From IMG/VR virus record IMGVR_UViG_3300033149_006333, positions 1 to 34,470 of that record: DNA of 34,470 bases; one strand, given 5' to 3'. Source of the DNA: a virus. Numbering within the stretch: the stretch's first letter is position 1; every line of letters starts with the position of its first letter. Shown here one piece after another: positions 22,324 to 29,487 of the stretch. Position numbers and translations under genes: made by a program. A model generated the notes under the pieces. The model made no database searches. It was not told the origin of the DNA and saw only the letters and a list, made by a program, of their open reading frames with translations.

Positions 22324-24472
22324 AGCAATCGGAGTCCATTTAAAAGACTGGCACATCGTCCAGGGAGTCCGCACCGGAAACTCCCCTTGGTCCCCCATCG
22401 CAATCGCTCAAGTGCCGGTCAAGGAACCGGCTCCATCCGCTCCCATAATCGAGTCAGTAACTGCCCCCGAAGCCTCGGCGGGCGTCTTGGAGATCAAAGT
22501 CGGCCTGCCGGAAACGAATGCCGATGGTACAGTTTTAGCCAGGGCGGAACTGGTCAGGCTCAGGCTGCACCATTCGACCAGCCCGGGCGTGGACGAGTCC
22601 GATCCCTACGTCGATTTTCCGCCGTCAGAGACCCTGCTTTGGGCCCCGAACGACACTGTCACGCACTACGTGCGCGTGCGCATCCAGGACTCGCATGGAC
22701 TGTGGTCCGAGCTTTCGAACGAGGCGTCCGGCCAAGCTAATGCAGCTACGGTGCCTCAAGAGGATTCGGGTCTGTGGGCCCACCGGCTCGGGGTCGAATC
22801 GATCTTCACGAACGATTCGCCAGATCCTGGCTACGTGTCCTGGTCAAACGTAGTGCTTTACTGGAAGGACAATAAGTACGAGATAGCCGACGGGAGCACT
22901 AACAAGAAGTACATCTGGTGGGATTATTCAGTTTCTATGACAACCTTCCAGACTTCCGACACGCGGCCCGAGCTGGACCTTGAGGACGTGATCATCGGCT
23001 ACAACGACAACGGAACCTGGCGGCTCATGTGCTACCAGCCTACGGTCATGGCGGACTACGTGAGGGCGGGGGTCCTGCAAAGCTCAAACTGGGGTACGTC
23101 CGAAGGATCCCAATTCAACCTGGATGATGGAACTTTCAAGCTGGGCGGCTCTTCAAATCCCAAGCTATCTTGGGACGGTGCTACTCTATCTATCCAGGGC
23201 TATTTGGCTGGAGAAACTTTGGACGATATTCCGGACGGGACCACCTACGGTCGTGTCCTCAAAACCGACATCTCGGCCGGCCACATCATCCTGTCCGCTT
23301 GCGAAGGGGACCTGGACGACATCGCGGACGGGACCACCTACAAAAAGACTACCGCGAACGAAAAGGAAGGGGCCAGCCGGGCTTACAGCGGGCTTGACTC
23401 CTCGGGCCGCCTCGTTACCGCGGTGCTTCCATCCACTCCCGTTAGCACGCCTGGCACTTCGGGACTTTACTTGGGATCGGATTATCTCGGCTATTTCGAC
23501 GGCTCCTCATGGAAAACCTACATGGACAACACCGGCAAGTTCTACCTCGATGGCACCAACGGGTATCTGCACTGGGATCCGGGCACCGATAGCCTGTCTA
23601 TCAAAGGTTCCCTGACTCTCGTTAGCGGGTCAGGGATCGCTAACTTCGCCGATGCAGGTGCCTTGGCGACCTTGGATGTGGTGGGTACGGCTCAGATCGA
23701 GGACTTAGCAGTTACAACGGCTAAGATCGATGACTTGGCAGTGACCGGGGCCAAGATAGCCGATGCCACCATCACTGACGCTAAAATAGCCAGCCTGAGC
23801 GCGGATAAGATTACAACGGGCACTCTGGATGCGAGCGTGGTTAACGTCATAAATTTAAATGCGGATAATATCACAACTGGAAAGCTTAATGGCTACTATA
23901 TCGAAACCAACAGCATATTGGCAGACAGGCTGAATGTATCTCAGCTATCAGCCATCTCAGCGGATCTGGGCACAGTGACTGCGGGACAAATCTCTGTCGC
24001 GGGTGGTTTAGTCAAGATCGGGACTGATGTTTACGGCACATCGGACGGTATTTATGTAGGGGCCGGCGGAACAATTATCGTGGAGGACTCTGCTGGTTCA
24101 GTCGTTTTTGATGCCAGCAGCATATTCCAAGGGGCGAGACTGATCGCCGCAGGTAATAGCTCTGGGACAAGTGCGATCGAGACAGTAAAAACGTGGTCTA
24201 GCGTAACTGTCCCCTCCGGGAAAAAGTGGATAGCAGTTGCTCAAACTAACTATCCGTACTATCTTGGGGACGATCTTAATATAGGAGTTCTAGACAAAAT
24301 TTCAATAGCTACTATGGCGTATTTCGATCCTGGCAGCAACCCCCTTCCTGCTGGAACTTACAGTGACTTGTCAGTGAAGGTCTTTGCATCTCTGGAATTA
24401 CAAAGAGATGATGGGACAACTTTTATTGACAATGTACAATGTGTATGGTTTGTGTGGGAGGTGCCAGCATGA
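22313..24472 (+). CDS. Tail tip/fibre protein with fibronectin-like and repeat region
   Basis: This 719-residue protein begins with a fibronectin type III-like section (APSAPIIESVTAPEASAGVLEIKV, then VRVRIQDSHGLWSELSNEASG) similar to the C-terminal parts of central tail fibres. Later it has WDGATLSIQG and repeated collagen-like-free beta units: IEDLAVTTAKIDDLAVTGAKIADATITDAKIASLS, then DKITTGTLDA and DNITTGKLNG. These are typical trimeric shaft repeats of tail tip proteins. The last 130 residues form a distinct beta domain. It is likely part of the tail tip with the fibre encoded upstream. Confidence 0.65.
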   Translation: MADKAIGVHLKDWHIVQGVRTGNSPWSPIAIAQVPVKEPAPSAPIIESVTAPEASAGVLEIKVGLPETNADGTVLARAELVRLRLHHSTSPGVDESDPYVDFPPSETLLWAPNDTVTHYVRVRIQDSHGLWSELSNEASGQANAATVPQEDSGLWAHRLGVESIFTNDSPDPGYVSWSNVVLYWKDNKYEIADGSTNKKYIWWDYSVSMTTFQTSDTRPELDLEDVIIGYNDNGTWRLMCYQPTVMADYVRAGVLQSSNWGTSEGSQFNLDDGTFKLGGSSNPKLSWDGATLSIQGYLAGETLDDIPDGTTYGRVLKTDISAGHIILSACEGDLDDIADGTTYKKTTANEKEGASRAYSGLDSSGRLVTAVLPSTPVSTPGTSGLYLGSDYLGYFDGSSWKTYMDNTGKFYLDGTNGYLHWDPGTDSLSIKGSLTLVSGSGIANFADAGALATLDVVGTAQIEDLAVTTAKIDDLAVTGAKIADATITDAKIASLSADKITTGTLDASVVNVINLNADNITTGKLNGYYIETNSILADRLNVSQLSAISADLGTVTAGQISVAGGLVKIGTDVYGTSDGIYVGAGGTIIVEDSAGSVVFDASSIFQGARLIAAGNSSGTSAIETVKTWSSVTVPSGKKWIAVAQTNYPYYLGDDLNIGVLDKISIATMAYFDPGSNPLPAGTYSDLSVKVFASLELQRDDGTTFIDNVQCVWFVWEVPA

Positions 24473-24927
24473 GTATAGTTGTTTTCTTTGACCAGAAAAC
24501 AGGAGAAATCCTAAAAATCGAACCCCACCCTGAATGGGGTGAGCGTGAAGTTCGGCTACGCCATCTCCAAAAGCATCCTCTTGCTACTGAGAAGGGAACT
24601 GGAGTCCTCGCTCTTCCTGACGACTTTTCCTGGGGAGACAGAGGACCTGAAAGCTGGCGAGTCGTTCTAGACAAGAGAGGATTGCCCCAGCTAGTTCCAC
24701 GCGAAGATAGAGAAGCCGAATCGGAGATTGAAGCTTTGAAGGAGATTTTCCTTTTGGAATCGATCATGAACAAACTCTCTCCGCTAGCAACAGGAAAGGC
24801 TGAGAAGCGCCTACAGGAACTCAAGGGACTTCAAGACTCAAAAAACTTCGCAAAGAAGGCCAGCCAGGAGGAGGCGTCCACATGCTGTCAATCAGGAGGG
24901 GATACAGAGCTCCCATCCACTGGCTGA
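24469..24927 (+). CDS. Hypothetical protein closing the tail operon
   Basis: I start at the ATG at 24469, which overlaps the fibre stop by ATGA and follows GGGAGGTG. The 152-residue product has a beta-rich first part (SIVVFFDQKTGEILKIEPHPEWGE) and a helical middle (EIEALKEIFLLESIMNKLSP). The tail after about residue 120 may be only read-through, because it overlaps the opposite gene by 107 bases and contains an A6 run at 24839-24844. A small tail-fibre-associated role is likely from position. Family not recognised. Confidence 0.5.
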   Translation: MSIVVFFDQKTGEILKIEPHPEWGEREVRLRHLQKHPLATEKGTGVLALPDDFSWGDRGPESWRVVLDKRGLPQLVPREDREAESEIEALKEIFLLESIMNKLSPLATGKAEKRLQELKGLQDSKNFAKKASQEEASTCCQSGGDTELPSTG

Positions 24928-25318
24928 TCGGAAGCGCTTCGATTGCTCTGATCTGACTTTCCGTTAGGTAGGGCTCGAAGAATTTCGGATTTACGTTGTA
25001 AATGAAAAGGAACCAGGGCCCAAGCGCCCGGAACTGCAATACGTGTGTCAGCTCGTGGGCAGTCACGTAATCCTCAAGATCGGGATCGAGCCCCCAACAA
25101 ACTACTGCGATATTGCCTAGGGCGAAGCCGTTTACGGCTTGTCCAGCAAACCATGAAGCAGTCTCGAAATCAGTTCTTACCAGGAAAACTGGGTCCAAGT
25201 TGATTTCAAGATCACCGTCATAGCAAAATGCAAGGTCGACATGATGAACTTGAACCGATGAGCCAGCCAAGGCCAAGGCAGCCAAGACAGCAAGCTGAAC
25301 ACAACTCCACCAGCTCAT
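24821..25318 (-). CDS. Secreted HExxH metallopeptidase-like protein
   Basis: The ATG at 25318 follows CTGGAGGTGG. The 165-residue protein starts with a signal peptide (hydrophobic residues 5-18, AxS-like cleavage region near 20-23). It has AHELTHVLQFRALGPW with HELTH at 88-92, an HExxH zinc site. A Glu or His downstream could be the third ligand. It should work in the periplasm or outside the cell. It follows the holin-like gene on the same strand, so it may take part in lysis in place of a typical endolysin, or it may be host-modifying cargo. The zinc motif and signal are plain; the substrate is not known. Confidence 0.6.
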   Translation of the reverse strand: MSWWSCVQLAVLAALALAGSSVQVHHVDLAFCYDGDLEINLDPVFLVRTDFETASWFAGQAVNGFALGNIAVVCWGLDPDLEDYVTAHELTHVLQFRALGPWFLFIYNVNPKFFEPYLTESQIRAIEALPISQWMGALYPLLIDSMWTPPPGWPSLRSFLSLEVP

Positions 25319-25336
25319 GGTCCACCTCCAGTAATA

Positions 25337-25392
25337 AGGGAGGGCCAGGCTCCATCGCTTCTAGGTCACCTCCTTCTAGCCTGGCCCTCCCT
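25337..25392 (-). promoter_or_regulatory. 15-bp perfect inverted repeat with a ribosome site in its loop
   Basis: AGGGAGGGCCAGGCT (25337-25351) and AGCCTGGCCCTCCCT (25378-25392) pair perfectly around a 26-base loop. On the minus strand the loop carries AAGGAGGTGA, a full anti-16S match. The element fills the gap between the holin-like stop and the peptidase start at 25318. No strong U-tract follows. It may control the balance of the two products. Confidence 0.55.
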
Positions 25393-25398
25393 CCTTGC

Positions 25399-25680
25399 CT
25401 ACTGCTCCCGTTTCTTGGTCAGCGGGTACCAGGCTGATGCGGTCGCGAAAATCGTGGTCCATGCGGCGGTTATGGCCTCAAGGCATTTGAGCGGATCGGT
25501 GATGTCGAACTCGAGCCCCGCGAATCCGCCGGTGATGAGGTTGTATCCGACCGCGACCAGGAGCGAGACTATGATGATGCCCCATGCCGCGCTGACATCC
25601 GAGAGCTTCAAGCTCCGCTTGATAGCCTCATAGATCCAACGCAGCACAGTGCCGATTACTATGCCAAAGCCGACGTCCAT
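25399..25680 (-). CDS. Holin-like membrane protein
   Basis: This 93-residue protein has about three hydrophobic spans (residues 3-19, 31-50, 67-86), a short amphipathic link and a basic C-terminus (PLTKKREQ). That is the pattern of phage holins. A good ribosome site (GAGGAGGTGACAG) precedes the ATG at 25680. It sits between the beta-barrel-like gene and the secreted peptidase gene on the same strand. A role in timed membrane permeabilisation is inferred from topology and context, as holins have little sequence conservation. Confidence 0.6.
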   Translation of the reverse strand: MDVGFGIVIGTVLRWIYEAIKRSLKLSDVSAAWGIIIVSLLVAVGYNLITGGFAGLEFDITDPLKCLEAITAAWTTIFATASAWYPLTKKREQ

Positions 25681-25705
25681 CTGTCACCTCCTCTAACTGA
25701 GATTG

Positions 25706-26161
25706 TCAAAGAGCCGGCGCCGGTGCCCAGAAAGCGTCCAGGTACAATCTGGCTCCGACGGACAATGACGGGGCACCGAAAGGCTCGTCTTCCTCGATGA
25801 CGCCGAAGTAAGACAGTTTTCCAAAGACATCAAAGCTTCCCATTGAGCCCAGGACTAGGAAGTATGGGCCCCAGGCGGAATCCGACATTTTCCAGTCGTC
25901 CCATTCGATGGACAAAAGGACTCCGGCTCCGAAACTAATATTTGGGAGTCCGGCGATCCGCACAGCCGCCTCGCCTCCGAAGGCCCACCAGCCCGCGAGG
26001 GTCTGAGGCATCCACTTCAGCAAGTAGACCGTGACGCCGTAGTTCGAGACGCCGATTTCAAAGCCCAGTCCCTCGTCAGCGGCTTCGATGCCCGCGAAGG
26101 GCGAAGCGATCGCGCCACTGGCCAAGGCTAGCAGGGCCGCCACCACAAAGACAGTTCGCAT
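25706..26161 (-). CDS. Secreted beta-barrel-like (outer membrane type) protein
   Basis: The start at 26161 follows GAGGAGGTGG. Residues 1-19 are a clear signal peptide ending in an AIAS-type cleavage site. The rest (about 130 residues) shows alternating hydrophobic strands rich in Gly, Tyr, Trp and Phe (GFEIGVSNYGVTVYLLKW, ISFGAGVLLSIEW, YFGVIEEDEPFG, SLSVGARLYLD). This suggests an outer-membrane barrel of about eight strands. Phages that carry such genes often use them to alter the host surface or block superinfection. The host is then probably diderm. The strand pattern is seen; the function is inferred. Confidence 0.5.
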   Translation of the reverse strand: MRTVFVVAALLALASGAIASPFAGIEAADEGLGFEIGVSNYGVTVYLLKWMPQTLAGWWAFGGEAAVRIAGLPNISFGAGVLLSIEWDDWKMSDSAWGPYFLVLGSMGSFDVFGKLSYFGVIEEDEPFGAPSLSVGARLYLDAFWAPAPAL

Positions 26162-26179
26162 GAGCCACCTCCTCTTTAT

Positions 26180-26452
26180 TCACTGGAATTTCTGTTCCCG
26201 TTCGCTTCTTGTCAAGCTCTTCTCCGGAACTTCCAAGCCCTTGAGCTGGAAGTTCTCAAAGATAGGTCTTACCGATGCAAGATCTATATTCACCTCCTTC
26301 CTTTTAAGAGTGTCTTTCACTACGGAGCTGATTTGCCCTCCAAGGGCATCTCGTTCCTGGATTAGGCGATTGATCTCTCGCTGGAGCAACTCCAGTCTGA
26401 GATACATCGCCTCCAACTTCACCCGCTTTTCCTCTTCAAGTCTGATTAACAT
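26180..26452 (-). CDS. Coiled-coil protein starting right after the tRNA-like element
   Basis: The ATG at 26452 gives a 90-residue helical protein (RLEEEKRVKLEAMYLRLELL, then EINRLIQERDALGGQ) with a coiled-coil N-terminal half and a charged C-terminus. No Cys, membrane or signal segment is present. There is no ribosome site; the start codon is six bases past the last base-paired residue of the tRNA-like RNA. A longer frame upstream would read through that RNA and is unlikely. It is the first gene of the terminal group with the barrel-like, holin-like and peptidase genes. Function unknown. Confidence 0.45.
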   Translation of the reverse strand: MLIRLEEEKRVKLEAMYLRLELLQREINRLIQERDALGGQISSVVKDTLKRKEVNIDLASVRPIFENFQLKGLEVPEKSLTRSEREQKFQ

Positions 26453-26762
26453 AACTAGCCAGGGATCGGGGACTCGAACCCCGAGGTCGGTCCCCCCCGC
26501 GTAAGGAGGGTGAAACCGCGGAGGCATCGGGACTTCCTGCCCTACTCCCTGCACCATGCTCCCTGGCCGGGGCCCCTTTAAACCACTTCCCTCTAAAGAG
26601 AGTCGCTCGCTGGGGTTCGGACGGGTTTCTCAGCCGACCTGGCGCGCTCGGTACTTCTGGGTTCCTGACCCCGGGCGGCTCGCTCCTCCTCTGTGGGTTT
26701 CTTACCTGTGAATGGCTCATCTTAAGTTTCCTCATCCGGTAGCCTTCTTTGCTATGGTACAT
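26436..26762 (-). CDS. Doubtful ORF with a three-fold 12-residue repeat
   Basis: An ATG at 26762 overlaps the stop of the gene at 26752 and opens 108 residues. Its first half contains three spaced RNP units (VRNPQRRSEPPG, VRNPEVPSAPGR, LRNPSEPQRATL). The second half runs through the tRNA-like RNA, which argues against it as a real C-terminus. It may be a short repeat protein, or the repeats may be non-coding. No family is recognised. It is listed because 26567-26751 has no other gene. Confidence 0.2.
   Translation of the reverse strand: MYHSKEGYRMRKLKMSHSQVRNPQRRSEPPGVRNPEVPSAPGRLRNPSEPQRATLFRGKWFKGAPAREHGAGSRAGSPDASAVSPSLRGGDRPRGSSPRSLASYVNQT
26459..26566 (-). ncRNA. tRNA-like RNA with a 13-bp acceptor/T-arm stack and an odd anticodon arm
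   Basis: On the minus strand CCAGGGA (26566-26560) pairs perfectly with TCCCTGG (26465-26459). The T-arm is a 6-bp TCGGGG/CCCCGA stem around TTCGAGT. A D-arm-like GGGA/TCCC stem and an 8-bp CCTCCGCG/CGCGGGGG stem (one G-U pair) with a 15-base loop fill the middle, so a cloverleaf of 108 bases forms with no normal 7-base anticodon loop. CCA is not encoded. It shares a GGGC(A)GGAAG block with the RNA at 1716-1922. The fold is by eye. A decayed tRNA is the alternative. Confidence 0.45.
26623..26730. repeat. Three degenerate direct repeats with a 36-bp period
   Basis: GGGTTYCT occurs at 26623, 26659 and 26695, exactly 36 bp apart, with partly conserved flanks (for example GCTCG-type blocks in between). 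On the minus strand the units read AGRAACCC. The period is a whole number of codons. They could be a coding repeat or iteron-like protein-binding sites. Confidence 0.55.
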
Positions 26763-27135
26763 CCCGGCTCCAGAGGCTGTCAAGGCCCAGGAGCGCGCGC
26801 AGCTCCCGGGCTTCACGCCTCGTGAACCGGCTCTTGCGCGGATCCAACGGCTTGCCCAAGAGCGCCACCAATCGTTCACGTCCAAGCGTCTTCACCGCCT
26901 GCCTGTACGCCTGCTTGAGCAGTATCCGCTCGATTTCCCGAGGGAGCCGGGCTTGCACCGCCGCTCGGGCCTGATCCGCCTCCGCTCTCAGCTGTACCTC
27001 TCCCTGCCATGCTAACTCTTCTTCCAGGCTCTGAGGCGGGCGGCAAGCAAACCTCTCGTTTGCTCGCCTTCGCTCTCTTTCCACATCGGGAGCTAGGAGA
27101 AGCGCTAGCAATCGGAGTTCGTCTTGCCTTCGCAT
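26752..27135 (-). CDS. Hypothetical Arg/Leu-rich helical protein
   Basis: This 127-residue protein is very rich in Arg, Leu, Glu and Ala and is predicted mainly helical (RLLALLLAPDVERERRRANE, EADQARAAVQARLPREIERI, FTRREARELRALLGL). It has a single Cys. The ATG at 27135 lies inside the end of the upstream gene, with only a weak ribosome site (AAGGCAAG). Its high GC and Arg content differ from the neighbouring genes. A role in DNA or protein binding is possible. Family not recognised. Confidence 0.5.
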   Translation of the reverse strand: MRRQDELRLLALLLAPDVERERRRANERFACRPPQSLEEELAWQGEVQLRAEADQARAAVQARLPREIERILLKQAYRQAVKTLGRERLVALLGKPLDPRKSRFTRREARELRALLGLDSLWSRDVP

Positions 27136-27407
27136 GGCTCTAGCTTGCCTTTTAGAACTCCGGCAAAAGAAAATGCTACATCGATGTGGCTAACTGCACT
27201 GGCGTATATGATCGGCTTTCCTTTCTCATCGAGAGCCCAAATCTTGAGGCGGAGAGTCGGTTGCTTTCCCCATTGACTGACCAGTTCGATTCTTTCGACG
27301 TCTTCTAAAGGCTTTCCATCGATAAGGATTTCTGATTCGTAAAGGCCTTGAAACCTGATCTCCAGATCCGCCGGCGGCTGGATCTTGTATACTTCCTCAA
27401 GTTTCAT
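27105..27407 (-). CDS. Hypothetical beta-rich 100-residue protein
   Basis: The ATG at 27407 follows AAGGAGGTGACTG and overlaps the upstream stop (TGATG). The product has alternating strands (LEIRFQGLYESEILIDGKPL, RIELVSQWG, LRLKIWALDEKGKPIIYAS) and two Cys residues near the C-terminus. There is no membrane segment or known motif. It is part of the overlapping minus-strand chain. Function unknown. Confidence 0.55.
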   Translation of the reverse strand: MKLEEVYKIQPPADLEIRFQGLYESEILIDGKPLEDVERIELVSQWGKQPTLRLKIWALDEKGKPIIYASAVSHIDVAFSFAGVLKGKLEPCEGKTNSDC

Positions 27408-27760
27408 CAGTCACCTCCTTGCGCAAGCTGAGTCAGTTTAACCGCGCACTCTTTACAAAGCTTAGTTGGCCTTCCGCGCTCATCCTTGACCAGTTCATCC
27501 GGACCGCATCTCCTTCCACAGATTTTGCATCGCTTGAATCTCCTTTTCTCCATCCTGCACCGCGGACAGTACTTCGCTCGGACGCGGCGAGTTCTAAAGA
27601 CGGTCCCGCAGTTCTCGCAGACCTTGCGAAAGGCAGGGACCTGACCTGCTTTCGCCACCAGTTGATGCGCTCGCTGCCTTGACACCCCCAGTAGCTCGCC
27701 GATTTCCCGATAAGTCAGGCCCTTTAGCCGTAGCTTAAGAGCCAGCTTGCTCTTTCTCAT
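27407..27760 (-). CDS. HTH and double zinc-ribbon DNA-binding protein
   Basis: This 117-residue protein has an N-terminal helix-turn-helix of sigma-region-4 type (LRLKGLTYREIGELLGVSRQRAHQLV, about 10-35). It is followed by a zinc ribbon with C48-x2-C51 and C65-x2-C68, and a second with C78-x2-C81 and C102-x2-C105. Basic residues fill the spaces. Such small phage proteins act as transcription regulators or bind single-strand nucleic acid. It overlaps both neighbours (27735-27760 and 27407). It is a candidate controller of the operon or of the switch to late genes. Confidence 0.65.
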   Translation of the reverse strand: MRKSKLALKLRLKGLTYREIGELLGVSRQRAHQLVAKAGQVPAFRKVCENCGTVFRTRRVRAKYCPRCRMEKRRFKRCKICGRRCGPDELVKDERGRPTKLCKECAVKLTQLAQGGD

Positions 27761-27896
27761 AGAGCCGCTCCTTCAAGGCCTGCCGGGCGAGTTCCTTGAA
27801 AGCTCTGCTTCGCTTTCCAGGAGGCTGGGCCTCGAGAAACAGGATCAAGTCTTGGTCTTCTTTCTCTGACAGGTAGATCGGACATACCCTCATCAT
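27735..27896 (-). CDS. Small ribbon-helix-helix-like regulator (53 residues)
   Basis: The ATG at 27896 follows AAAGGAGAAG. The product has one short strand (VCPIYLSEKED) and two helices (DLILFLEAQPPG and RAFKELARQALKERLYEKE), which is the layout of ribbon-helix-helix DNA-binding proteins found in phages and plasmids. It would dimerise and bind an operator. It overlaps the HNH gene stop by four bases and the downstream HTH-zinc gene start by 26 bases. Confidence 0.5.
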   Translation of the reverse strand: MMRVCPIYLSEKEDQDLILFLEAQPPGKRSRAFKELARQALKERLYEKEQAGS

Positions 27897-28741
27897 AACT
27901 TCTCCTTTCGGACGCCCCGCACCAGCGAACCGCCTTTCAAGACCCAAGCTCCAGGCGGCACCTCTTCTTCCCACTTGCCTTGAGGATCGATCTCCACCTG
28001 CCTGATCTCGCCGGTCCCGATCCAGCCCCTGCGCTTCCTGGCCTTTCTGAGTTCGGCTTCGACCCAGCGCCAAAACTCGGGCGGCGGGACTGAGCTTGCG
28101 ATGTCCAGGATCTCCTTGGCCCGGTCGGGATGCCTGCGGGCCAGGTCCACCACTTCAAAAGGCAGGTGCTGGACATCTTCGATTTCATGTTCTTTCACGA
28201 AGCGCACGCACCGGATCATGCGCTTGACCTCCGCACTTGTATAACCAAGGTCGGCTCCGAAATCATAAATGTCTGCGCATGACCCCGTTGTGGCTGTGGA
28301 AAGGAGATGATCGGCTTGATGAAGCTCATAGAGAGCGGCGGCTAGGGCCCAAAGGTTAGCCCGAGCTTGAATAGACTGGAGCATCGCCATGTTCATCGTG
28401 TCTCTGACTAGTGAAATCATTCGCTTCCCATAGTACCACAGCCGATCCTTAGGCACCGGCTTGCCTCGACAGGAAACGACTTCCAAGCCATCGGGATCGC
28501 CAGGGACCCAGCGCGTGATCTTGTAGGCACCTCTGCCATGGAGCTTCATGTGGCAAACATGGCAGACAAGGATCAGGTTGTCAGGCTGGTTGAGGGGCGA
28601 GTCGGGCGAGTCCCCGCCCATGCCCTGGTGCCGGATGTGAGCTATCTCGGTTGCTGGGACTGGCTCTGTGTGGAAGAGCTGGCATTCGCCGGCGTCCCTT
28701 TCCCAGACCGCTCGCCTGACTTCCTCAGAGATCGCCATCAT
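27893..28741 (-). CDS. HNH endonuclease with a long C-terminal helical domain
   Basis: The start at 28741 (ATG ATG) follows GGGAGGAG. Residues 8-68 hold an HNH site: RRAVWERDAGEC, EIAHIRHQGMGG, then NLILVCHVCHMKLHG with the His and zinc-binding Cys residues. The remaining 200 residues are mostly helical, with DFGADLGYTSAEVKRMIRCVRF looking like an HTH. It may be a homing-type nuclease or a phage-specific nuclease acting on host or invading DNA. It is longer than the common 100-130 residue phage HNH proteins. It overlaps both neighbours, so it is an integral part of the operon and not a fresh insertion. Confidence 0.7.
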   Translation of the reverse strand: MMAISEEVRRAVWERDAGECQLFHTEPVPATEIAHIRHQGMGGDSPDSPLNQPDNLILVCHVCHMKLHGRGAYKITRWVPGDPDGLEVVSCRGKPVPKDRLWYYGKRMISLVRDTMNMAMLQSIQARANLWALAAALYELHQADHLLSTATTGSCADIYDFGADLGYTSAEVKRMIRCVRFVKEHEIEDVQHLPFEVVDLARRHPDRAKEILDIASSVPPPEFWRWVEAELRKARKRRGWIGTGEIRQVEIDPQGKWEEEVPPGAWVLKGGSLVRGVRKEKL

Positions 28742-29123
28742 TCTCCTCCCTAGGAGCTAAGCCTAATGCCTCTCGCAAAGCTCGCTTCGCTTTCACTCGC
28801 AGCTCTGCGCATCGTTTGTCTCGTTTTGCGGGCACGTCAGCCATGCCTTCCGTCAAAGCCTCCAACGCTAACTGAGCTGCTGCTTCCAGCTTGCTGAGAT
28901 GGTCCAAGAGTTCCCGCGCCAACTCAGTCAGCCAGGGCACGTCCTCGCGGGCAGACGCCATAAATTCTGCTGTTTCCCTGGTCGGAAACGGCCGAGGGCG
29001 ATCTGAGCCTGGAAGCATAACATGCCATCCGTTAAGACTGTGGTATACAGACCATGGCCCCGGTGTCGCCTTTCCTGCTCGCGCCTCGATCTCCTTAAGA
29101 CGCCTTTGAATTTCTTCATTCAT
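28725..29123 (-). CDS. Ea22/Ead-like phage protein (copy 2)
   Basis: The ATG at 29123 follows TGGAGGTGG. The 132-residue protein has RRLKEIEARAGKATPGPW at the N-terminus and FMASAREDVPWLTELARELL in the middle, the same two blocks as the gene at 7609. A C-terminal helical extension (EAAAQLALEALTEG) follows. Ea22-like proteins are common in early regions of phages and have no firmly known role. The two copies differ clearly outside the blocks, so the duplication is old or the genes were acquired separately. Confidence 0.65.
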   Translation of the reverse strand: MNEEIQRRLKEIEARAGKATPGPWSVYHSLNGWHVMLPGSDRPRPFPTRETAEFMASAREDVPWLTELARELLDHLSKLEAAAQLALEALTEGMADVPAKRDKRCAELRVKAKRALREALGLAPREENDGDL

Positions 29124-29487
29124 TGTCCACCTCCATCACAACCAAGAGGGCGGCGCGGCAGATAGCGAGAGGGGCCGTAGATGCAAGGGCCCTGTATATC
29201 TTAGTGGCACTGCCAAAGTCAGCCAACCATTGAATTCTCGTGGTGTCCAACACGTCCATATAGCTAGCCAAATTAAAACTGTATTTCGACACAAGCTTGA
29301 TCACTACCTCCCACGCCGCCGCGATGTCGGTGGAAGGTCTGAAGTCTTCTTGCCATCCTTGGGAATGACCTTGAGCATCAAACCATTCCCGCCAGTCCTC
29401 ATCCAGTCTCCACCTCATCACCTGCTCAGCCACCAGCCGGTCCAATTCCGGACCAGCCTCAAACTGCAAGATTTCTTCACGAGTCAT
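29116..29487 (-). CDS. Phage ABA-sandwich domain protein
   Basis: This 123-residue protein shows AGPELDRLVAEQVMRW near the N-terminus, STDIAAAWEVVIKL in the middle and ASTAPLAICRAALLV near the end. This is the conserved pattern of small phage proteins with the ABA sandwich fold (BC1872-like). Their function is not established. It overlaps the DUF669-region gene by 11 bases and the Ea22-like gene by eight. The 5' context has a moderate ribosome site (GAGGGAGAGG). Confidence 0.65.
   Translation of the reverse strand: MTREEILQFEAGPELDRLVAEQVMRWRLDEDWREWFDAQGHSQGWQEDFRPSTDIAAAWEVVIKLVSKYSFNLASYMDVLDTTRIQWLADFGSATKIYRALASTAPLAICRAALLVVMEVDNE

Noticed and set aside
23690-23880. DNA direct repeats in the second fibre gene
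   Set aside because: They are explained by repeated shaft residues (AKIxDLAVT, DKITTGTL) typical of trimeric fibres.
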